Source of the DNA: Apostichopus japonicus
Lineage: Eukaryota; Echinodermata; Holothuroidea; Aspidochirotida; Stichopodidae
Length of the DNA: 26,500 nucleotides
Assembly: GCF_037975245.1 (NCBI RefSeq)
Contig: NC_092561.1
Span: 7,388,501 to 7,415,000 of the forward strand
Reading direction: 5' to 3'
Translations under genes and position numbers: made by a program
Notes under the pieces: generated by a model
Databases searched by the model: none
Seen by the model: only the letters and a program-made list of their open reading frames with translations
What the model was told of the DNA's origin: nothing
Part shown: positions 10,401-21,300 of the stretch, in pieces
Numbering within the stretch: position 1 is the first letter of the stretch
Layout: every line of letters begins with the position of its first letter

Positions 10401-13400
10401 CGAAACCTTGAACCGATCTCTGGACGTTCTTCAGGAGAACCTACGGGAGGAGGAGAGGAAGAGTCAACACGGAGCAGAACTGAATGCAAAGCTGAAAGAG
10501 AAACTGCTGAGAATCAATGAAGCAAGAAAAAATTTAGCTCAAGAGCTGGCAGAGATGAAGAAGGAGAAGGATACATCTGTCGAAGGTTTGATCCAACAGA
10601 AGGTGAGTCTCGAAGAGGAATTCACATCCGCCAAAAAGGAAGTGGAAACTCTACGCCAGGCTAGCGACAGAAGTTCGGGGGAGTTTCAGGAGAAACGCCG
10701 GGAAAATGAGATGCTCCATAGCGAGAATGCAGCGCTGAAGAGAGATTTGATAGATGTCAGAGAGACGTCCAGTAAACTCGAAAGCGACCTTACCGAAATG
10801 GCGGCGGAACTAGAGAAGAACAAAAGGGCACTCTGGGAAAATGACGAATTACTCAAGAAGGTTCAAAGTGACAGAGATTCGCTAGCGTCAGATGTGTCTC
10901 GGCTGACAGCAGACGTCCACGCGAAATCTAAGAACCTGCAGAAGTTGCAAGCCCACAGTGCAAACTTGGACGAGAAGATAAAGACAATCACCGAGAAACA
11001 TCGAAAGATGAAAGCGGAGTACAACGCCAAGGAAGCGAGATGGGCGGAGGAGTCCGGCAACCATCAGAAAGTGTCAAAAAATCTCGAAAACGAAGTCGAG
11101 AATTGCAACAAACTCTGGGAGGATAAATATCAGAAGGACACCAAATCTTACCGTGAAAAAGTGGAAGAATTAGAAGGCCTGTTAGAAGCAGAGGGCGCCG
11201 AGAAGGATGAATTGGAGAAAGAAAAGGAAGAGTTAGAAGCAGAGAAAGAGAACCTTTATCAGGAGATCATGACTCTAGAGGGGAAAGTGTCGGATAAAGA
11301 CAAGTCTGCAGAAGTAGCCGAGAGATTCAGAAAGGAAGCTTTGGAAGCTCAAGAGGCGAAGAGGACAGCAGAAGAAGAGCTGGAAGAAATGCGGAAGGAA
11401 CACGACGTAACGTTAACGGAGTTGCGAGAGATCAGAAACGAAAGAGAGAGTCTGCTACGGGAGAGAGAAGGCGAAGGAACGGAATTGAGCGACTTGAGGT
11501 CGAGGTTGGAATCGACGCACGTTGAATCATCCGATCTGAGAGAACAGTTGAGGGAGCTCGAAAGAGAGCGGGACGGTTTGAGTCAACTTTTATCGGACCT
11601 GCAAAGTAAGAGCCAAGATATGGAGAGAAGAAATTTCGAATTATTGGAGGAGAAGAAGAATTTAGAGGAAGGTAAACAGAGATTAGAAGTAGAGCAGGAC
11701 TCTTTGATGAAGAGATTGGATTCCACGTCTAGTTTAGAAGAAGTAGAAGACAGAAAGGCCGATGAGGAGGAGAGGATACGAATGGAGAGGGTAGAGGAAG
11801 AACGAGACCGAGCCCTCAAAGGGTTGCATCAACGAGAAATGAGGTACGAAAATTGAAACTCTTACTTTATTCAAATTGCAGCATCTCCTGGTTGTTCATG
11901 TGTTTGTCATTTATTATTAGCCCATTCTTTGCTACAGTAACCTGTGGGAAAGAAATGTGCCATTGCAATAAGGTGATTTAATGATTGTCAGTAAGCCCCC
12001 AAATATGCCAGAAATTCCAAAAAGAAAAGGGTTCCCAATTCTTTAACTTCAAAAATCATTTCACTGCCACCTTCAAAGTTTTCTCTTATTGAGGTCTTTC
12101 ATGGTCTAATCTTAACCTCCTTGATATCTGAAAGATGCATTTTGCTATATTGTTCATGGTGGGAGGGGGGGGGCATGTTCAGGTCAGGAGGAAGGGGGTT
12201 AGACAATAATTAAATAATAATTATGATGAAAATTTAGTCTAATTTTATTTTGATTTTCAGCTTTATTTAATTTCTAAAAAAGGAGCTATGGGTTCACGGA
12301 ATGAGTCTGCATTTTTTCTTTCTCTATCATGCTCTCACCAGAATGCTTCTAATGAAGTGTGACATGAATATGTAATCAACAAAAATAAATAAATAAGGGA
12401 AGTTTGACCGATAGAGGCAGTTGGGTTCGATAAACAGGTGCTCTTTATTGTTTAGTGACACTGCAGTTTCTTCATTTAAAGTGTAGATTCAAGTTAGATA
12501 CAGTGATTCATCTAAATATTTAACGCTGTGGCAGGGTGGACTAAGGCGGTGGCATTTGAAGCAATGAGGCTTAGCAATTGGAGGTTTGGGGTTCGATCCC
12601 CGGCCGGGTCATAGTAAGATTGGTTTTTCATCCAATAGCAATGAACGGTTTTCCCATCTGAAATGACTTTCTAAATTGAAAACATTCCAAATTTGAGTTA
12701 AAATGTTCAATTAGAAGCCACCCGATGTGAAAGTGGTACTTCATATGCCCTTGCGGACTTTTCCCACATTCGTTGGTCGCTTAAGTGTCATAAAAATAAT
12801 TGCCTGATTATTAATATTATTATTATCTAAGCGTTTTTGGGTTTTCCTTTATCGTTAGATGTGAGTCTCTCAGCGTCCAAGTAGCAGCTCTTGTAGAAGA
12901 GAAGAATAACATGACGGTGCAGGTGAAAAATCTAGACAGGTCGTTACTCAGTAACAAACGTCGCATCACAGAATTGCAAGCAGAAAATTCACAGCTGCAG
13001 AAACAACTTGAATCAGTACAGAACAAGCCACCAGAGCAGGTATTTTAAATTAAATTTATGTTTGCAAAACTTGCTGGCCGGTGGCGTCTAGAGCCAATAC
13101 TGTCTCGGACAGTTCTGTCACCAGAAAGTCTTCATTTTCACCTTAATGACAAAAATTAATTCTTTATCCCACATTCTAATTGACCCTGGGGTGCTGTCCC
13201 TCTGCCTTCACTCCATCCCCTTTGAAATGAGGGTTGTCAAGCCCAATGACTGCACTGAATTTTTTATTTAAATGTTTAATCTTTAAAATTGACCAAAAAT
13301 TATCAAAAACACCTCGATACCACTCAAACTTGTAAATGATGTCACATTTCCTAACTGCTTGTCTCGTTGCAAGGGTTGACAACCGCTTAGGTTCTATCCT

Positions 13401-15288
13401 GGTTTACAACCGCTTTAGTTCCAACCTGGTTTACAACCGGTTCAGTTCCAACCTGGTTTACAACCGGTTTGGTTCCAACCTGGTTCCGACCTTGGTTTCA
13501 AACTAGGGTTAAGGCTAGCCAAGAAGATTTCTACTTTTTACAAAGGGTAGTATCTTTGGAATACCAATCCGAATCTGTTCTATACGAACACAGTTCAGTA
13601 AATAATAATAATAATATTTGATTTTAATATAGCGCTTTATACCAGCAATAGGTCTCAAAGTGCTTTACAGATGTAACATTACCCCTGGTCAATGATAACC
13701 TGTCCCAGAGACAATCCCTTCAGTCAGCTGCAGTTATATACTGCGCCCAATGACAAGTTACCTCACAGGTACCCATGTAACCCCCGGGTGGAGAGAGGCA
13801 ATTGAGATCAAGCATCTTGTCCAAGGACACAACGTAATGAACTAGGTAGGAATTGAACCAGCAGTCCTTGGATCACCAGTCCAACGCCTTAACCAATCGT
13901 CCACCACGCTCTTAAATTCAGTGGCATGGACACACACAAAAATAGAAATCATATGATTGACACTCTATTCTTGTTTTAGGTCGTGGAAGAAAATGTCGCA
14001 GTGGAAAGGGTATCTCTACAGGGTTCTGCTCCACCCAGTCAAGATGGCTCCTCCCAGAACAGTCTCGCTAAAGAACAGGAAATTATTGTCTTAAATCAGA
14101 AGTAAGTCTCTGGTTTTTGCATTTGAAAAGTTGTGTTTTGTCTCTGTTCTTTTATTGTGTTTGAATGAAATTTGTCATCTCACAGCTGCACAGAATTGAT
14201 GATCAACAAACAGTGTGCGTTCAGCTCCTATAATATTTGAAAAAGTCGCCATAAAGTTTGCCCAGTGCACTTCTCTTCCCATCAAATACCTTTGTGCAGA
14301 CACTTTAGTTTCTTGTAATGCTGTCATAACACATGAGATCTTCTTCTCCCCCCCTTTCCCTCCTCTCCCCCCTCTTTCCCTCCTCTCACCCCTCTTTCCC
14401 TCCTCTCCCCCCTCTTTCCCTCCTCTCCCTCCTCTTTCCCTCCTCTCCCCAGTCTTTCCATCCTCTCCCCAGTCTTTCCATCCTCTCCCCCCTCTTTCCC
14501 TCCTCTCCCCCCTCTCTCCCTCCTCTCCCTCCTCTTTCCATCCTCTCCCCCCTCTTTCCCTCCTATCCCCCCTCTTTCCATCCTCTCCCCCCTCTTTCCA
14601 TCCTCTCCCCCTCTTTCCCTCCTCTCCCCTCTTTCCATCCTCTCCCCCCTCTTTCCATCCTCTCCCCCCTCCTCCTCTCTTTCCCTCTTTTCCTCTGTGG
14701 TTGCATTTCCTTAATAGATAATTAACCATTTGAATCCACTGTAGAAAATGTTGTGTCCGAAAAATTCATTGAAACGTTTTGTTCCGTTTGTTAACAATTT
14801 TCCAAAGTTCATCATCATCCGTGTTGCAATTTTTGGTACACTTAAAGAACAGATCATGTTTTCATTTTTCCCAGCCTTACTCTGAGTGGTACCACTAGAT
14901 TGTAGCAAAGTCAATGCCAAATGCAGCTATAACATGTATTACCTTAAATAGTCCGACATCCTGAGCAGCAAATCGAATTCCCCACCATATATAGTCATTC
15001 ATTTGCTCTCCTTTCTTCTTCCCCTCTTGCAGATTGGTACAGTCCGAGGTCGCCAGGACAACGATCGAAAGTGATTTCTCTGATCTGCAGGTGGTGCTGC
15101 TTATTTCCTTTTATCGATATCAGTAATTGCAGTGGTAGGGGAATGGAGAAGAAGTGGGTAGGGGAGTAGGGAGTGAGGGGGGGAGGAAGGAAAGGGAGAG
15201 TTGACATTTTTATATAACATGTTTTGTCTTCACAAGTCAAAGCAGCACCATCCATACAGTTCTTTAGACACTGAACATAGTATATATG

Positions 15289-15378
<90 letters not shown>

Positions 15379-18300
15379 TATATAGATACAGATATATAGA
15401 TATATAGATATATAGATATATAGAGATATAGAGATATAGAGATATACAGATATAGAGATATAGAGATATAGAGATATAGAGATATAGAGATATAGAGATA
15501 TGTATTTATAGATAGAGATATTTATTTATAGATATAGATATATATTTATAGATAAAGATATTTATTTATAGATATAGATATATATTTATATTTATAGATA
15601 TAGATACTTATTTATAGATATATTTATAGATATAGATATTTATTTATAGATATATATTTATAGATATAGATATTTATAGTTATAGATATATATTTATAGA
15701 TATAGATATTTATTTATAGTTATAGATATATATATTTATAGATATAGATATCGAAATGATTACTCATTTACTTGTAGGATGTTTATTTGCCTTTTTAATC
15801 TATGTATATATGATGATGCTCAAATGTCTGCTTAGATCAGCTTTAGTGTACAGGGTTCAAGAGCATGTTTTCAGGAAAAATGATTTAATTGCATGTGTGC
15901 TTACTACTTTTGCCTATATGAAAACAAACATATCTCGGGTGTGTCACGTTCTGTTTTAAACAAAACTAACAAACTTTTCAAGAGTTTTGTTACATTCGCC
16001 ACGGCTACTTCCAAAAGTATCATCCAACTTTGAAAGGAATATGTTAATCGACTCAGCATGTTCACATTTTCTCAGACTTAAAATTGATGTGCATGCATTT
16101 TAAACATCTTATAATAGTTCTAACCAGGATGTTTCATTAACCATAGGTCTCATATAAGCATTTCTTTTACCACGTTTATTTATTTATTTCTTTATATTTT
16201 CGTTCAGTTCATCCTGTCTTTGGTTTCCGAAGCTCATGGTAAACTGAAGTTTCTGTTGCAAAGTTGATTTTACTCAGTGTAATCCAGGAATTGGCAACCT
16301 TTAGAAACTCTACATTTAACATGTGGCTCACAATACATGGATCTGGTTAAAATGAAAAGTAAAAGACAAAACATTCCCAACTTATACTGTGGAAGACTTT
16401 TCTATTATAGCATGTTTGGTACAACTGAAAGTAGATAAGTTTCAATCAGTTTAAACCATATATTAATTACATAACATAAAATAAAATTATACTAAATTAC
16501 ATTAGATACATTATATTACATACATGTTTTTTTTTCGGGTAATTTAAAAGTAAGAAACAAAACATTCCCAACTTATACTGTGGAAGAATTTTATATTACA
16601 GCATGTTTGGTACAACTGAAAGTAGATAAGTTGCAATCAATTTGAACCATAAATTACATAACTTTACATTCATAGAGTACATACAATACATTAAATTACA
16701 TACATTGCATTACATCACATACATTACATAATATTCATTATATTACATATGTAATGTTTTCTTGAGTTATTTAAAAGCAAAGATAAAAAGATTTCTAACT
16801 TATACTGTGGAAGACTGTTATATGAAAGCTAGTTTGGTAAAACTGAAAGTAGAAAAGTTTCAATCAGTTTGAACCATACATTACAGTACATAACATGCAT
16901 AACATTATATAACATTACCATACATTACATTAGATACATTATATTACATACATAATGTTTGTTGGAGTTATTTTCAAGTAAAAAAGAAAACATTCTCAAC
17001 TTATCCTGTGGAAATGTTATATGAAAGCTAGTTTGGTGCAACTGAAAGTAGATAAGTTTCAATCAGTTTGAACCATACATAACATTACATAACATGCATA
17101 ACATTATATAACATTACCGTACATTACATTAGATACATTATATTACATACATAATGTTTTTTTTGAGTTATTTTCAAGTAAAAAAGAAAACATTCTCAAC
17201 TTATACTGTGGAAATCACATCACATACATTATAATACATGTATACATAAAGATTTTTTGAGTTATTTAAAAGTAAAACAAAACAATCCCAACTTATACAG
17301 TACTGTGGAAGACTGTTATATGAAAGCTAGTTTGGTAAAACTGAAAGTAGATAAGTTTTAATCAGTTTGAACCATACATTACATAACATTGTATTACAAT
17401 CATTGCATTACATACATTACATAACATACATTGCATTGCATACGTGAAAGTGCATTACATACCTTACATTACATATATGCATAAATTACATGCATTGCAT
17501 TACAATTCATACATTAAATCATTACATTACATACATTACATCATTACATTCATTACATTACATTGCATTACATAAAACACATTACATTGCATTACATACA
17601 TTGCATACATACATTGCATTACATACATTAAAGTTCATTACATGCATTACGTTACATATATGCATAACATTACATACATTGCATTACATTACATACATTA
17701 CATCATTACATTCATTACATAACATTGCATTACATAAATAACATTACATTGTATTACATACATTACATTACATACATTGCATTGCATACATGAAAGGGCA
17801 TTACATACATTACATTACATTACATACATTGCTTTAAATACATTACATTACATAACATTCATCACATTAATTTCATCACATTTAATACATCACATAAACA
17901 TTACATACATTGCATTAATTACATGACATACATTACAAACATTGCATTAATTACATTATATTACATACATTACATACATTGCATTGCATACAGTACATCA
18001 TATAGATTACATTACAGCCACTAGTAGTGTATGCAGTATGTTGTCTTGCACCACAAAGATATCGTGGACACAAAGTACAAGTAATATGTTAGCAAACCTT
18101 GATGAAGTAACTCCACATTTTCTTGTCTAATGAATATTTATGAACCAATTATTCATGATTCCATTCCCGATTCCATGTCAAAATCATTGGCTTGATACTT
18201 TCATTGTAGCATGAATCGAATACAAAATGGATGTGAATACATTATAAATATTTGAAGGTTTATTCATAATAAAACTTTGAAAAGGGTTCAAAGGCCCCCC

Positions 18301-21300
18301 CCCCCCCCCCAACTTGTATATGAACTTTAAGTGTTTATTGGTCAGAAAGACCGAGTTGTAATAATGGATTCAAATTCCATTTGGCAAATTTTGAAGGCTA
18401 TTTCACCATTTTTGATGTTCAAGAGTTTCTGTTTATTTTGCATAGTATTTCTAATTTTTACTATGACTTACTAATGTATTTATTGTAAAGTGTTGTCGTT
18501 GAGTATTTAAAGTAAAAGCTTCTTTTATTTTTTGGGGCTCTAGGAAAGGAGAAAGTAATGTGCAAGCACATTTTCTCAAGTCACTTAGAAATAAGATTTC
18601 TAATTCTTGATCCCATAGGAGTCTATGATTCAAAGATGGTTATGCTTGGGAAAGGAAATTTTGGACTGTAACAGTAATTGTTAAATTGGCTGATATTTTG
18701 TTGACGTAGGTGTGAGTTTGGCTATAGAAACATTAGTAACACTCTTTTAACATAAGTAACACTCTTTTAGCATTAGTAACACTCTTTTAACATTAGTAAC
18801 ACTCTTTTAACATTAGTAAAACTCTTTTAACGTTAGTAACACTCTCTTAACGTTAGTAACACTCTTTTTAACGTTAGTAACACTCTTTTAACATTCGTAA
18901 CACTCTCTTAACATTCGTAACACTCTTTTAATGTTAGCAACACTCATTTAACCTTAGTAACACTCTTTTAACATTAGTAACACTATTTTAACATTAGTAA
19001 CACTCTTTTAACATTAGTAACACTCTTTTAACATTAGTAAAACTCTTTTAACGTTAGTAACACTCTCTTAACGTTAGTAACACTCTTTTTAACGTTAGTA
19101 ACACTCTTTTAACATTCGTAACACTCTCTTAACATTAGTAACACTCTTTTAATGTTAGCAACACTCATTTAACCTTAGTAACACTCTTTTAACGTTAGTA
19201 ACACTCTTTTACTGTTAGTAACGCTCTTCTTTTGTTGGACCATAACGTACCAAGACTGAAATTCTGCCTAAAGTAATCCATTAAATATCTGTAGAATGGC
19301 GCTTCTAAGAGGTCTTACCTTCGTAGGGTCTGCACACATAACACAATGTACACACAAGTATCTACCAACGTTCTAAGTTTTAATCGTTTGCTTCTCTGCC
19401 CGACAGTCCGACCTGCAGGCCGAACGTGGGAAACGACTCAATGCAGAGGTGAGACTTCAGCAAGCGCATTACCAGATTTCAGCTCTGCAGAATATTCCAC
19501 CCGCCATCGGAGTTGGGATGCATTCGCCGAAGCAGGACGTTAGCATACCGATGGATTCTGAAGAAGAACAACAGAGGGAGCCCTTGATGAAGGCCGGACG
19601 GGTCTTGAGTAAGTACTAGCTGCGAATTTCCTTTTCCTTCCGAAAGGTAGATTCAATTGTCTTTCTTTTGATTTGATAAAATACTTTGAAAAGTGCCCCT
19701 TTGTGTTAGCAAGTTTGATGGTTCCTCTGGAGACTTTTGCAGTAATGGCACACTGCCACCCTTTGACACCTCTTTATAAAATTGAGAGAGGGGGCTGCCC
19801 CTAATTAGCTGGGTGTTTCTCATTTAGTCTCAATGCAGGAACTTTGGTTTTCCAACAGGTATATTATGGTTTTTCAGTTTTCTGCAAGTATGTGAAGTTT
19901 AAAGCTTATATCATAATTTCTGTTCCTTTTTGCTTATGGATTAAAAATATAAACAGCTTTATGTATGTGTTACGTTGTTCGGGGTAATAAGTTCAGGACA
20001 GTGTTATTCGATGCTTTTCTTCATTTATTATCCGACTCCACAAAATGCCACTGCTTCCTTTCACAATCTCAAAACATCAAGCCTTCATCAACAACCTCTG
20101 CTACCTTCCGACCTTATAACTGCTATCCTCTCACACAACCTCCGCTTCTCCCTTTCCTTGGTTCTCCTTAATACCTTCGCTCCTCACAAAAGCCACAGCC
20201 CAACTGCCGTAAACCCTTCTACCTTCCTCTCCTCATCTCTAGCTCTATCCTTTAATCCTATTAGCAAGTCTTTATATGTCTAAGTAATGCCAGCTTTTTA
20301 ATCCCCTTAAGCTATCCCTAGGACATAAGCAGCCTTCTTCTCCTTACTTGCAGACTTCATAACAGTATGTTTTCAGCATTTAAATACTTGGTTTGTTTCA
20401 TTATCATCTCATTATTTAGTTTCAGTCTTGTCTTTTTTACTGTTATTCTTGAAGCTCCCATCATGCATTCAGTCTGAACAGTCTAAAACAACTCTTTTTG
20501 TGAAAAGTATGAAAACCATTAAAAACATTAATTGGATGCATGCTTTTCATCTCGGCCAAATCAATAGCAAAGAACCAGACTCTTCTGGTTTGAATCTTTT
20601 TAGTTTCTTGATCTCTGCAAAAAAGGGCCAAAATTTGTGGGAAAAAGTACATGGCTGTGATTATATTCTATACAATAGTATTGTAAAGTTTGTGCTTATA
20701 AAGGAATGCAAAATACGGCTATCAGGGCCGTGTAATTCTAACATTTTTCCTTTCTTTGATTGCATTTCAGCTCGACAAGGAAGTACATTTACAACACAGT
20801 GTAGAAGATGGATTCAAAGCAGGAAGTAAGTAAAAGGGTGTAGATAGTGGGGTTGGAGTGGGTGGTGGGAGTACCAGTAGAGATGCTGGCTTCCCCATAC
20901 GCTGTTAATAATTCATTGGATAGCCACTATTATGTGATCTATGGACATTTGTCAGAGATGAAGAAAGTGGGGATGGGGTGGGTGGTGGTTGTGAGGTAGT
21001 ACCAGTAGAGATGCTGGCTTCCCCATATGCTTTCAATAATTCATAGGATAGCCACTGTTATGGGATCTGTGGACACTTGTCAGAGATGAAGAAAGTGGGG
21101 TTGGGGTGGGTGGTGGTTGTGAGGTAGTATCAGTAGAAGTTCTGGCATCCTGATATGCTTTAATGAAAAGCCACTGTTATGTGATCTGTAGACATTTGTC
21201 GAGTACTTCTTTCTGCATTTTAAGCTTGAGTTGTTATTAACTGTCACAATTGAGTTAAGTTGCTGACATTGAGTCACTGTATGATCTCTGTAGGGGATCA

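Noticed and set aside
12533-12605. Functional tRNA gene
   Set aside because: A- and B-box-like words are present, but no cloverleaf with matched acceptor stem was seen. The segment is the head of a repeat that has another copy at 3370-3664.
13850-13914. Functional tRNA gene on the minus strand
   Set aside because: It is continuous with a SINE body and tail, and I could not find matched acceptor stems.
14175-14729. Long Gly/Arg/Glu-rich or Ser/Pro/Leu-rich open frames on both strands
   Set aside because: They are produced by the stop-free 20-bp pyrimidine array, which stays open in several frames at once, and have no splice or start support.
17490-17741. 83-codon His/Ile/Thr-rich open frame
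   Set aside because: It is a direct translation of the ACATT array.
18731-19230. CRISPR-like regular repeat
   Set aside because: The units are contiguous 20-bp repeats with no unique spacers, in a eukaryotic intron: a minisatellite.
20428-20829. 133-codon open frame in intron 8 as an independent gene
   Set aside because: Only its last codons are coding, as exon 9. The rest lacks a motif, and a good acceptor splits it at 20770.
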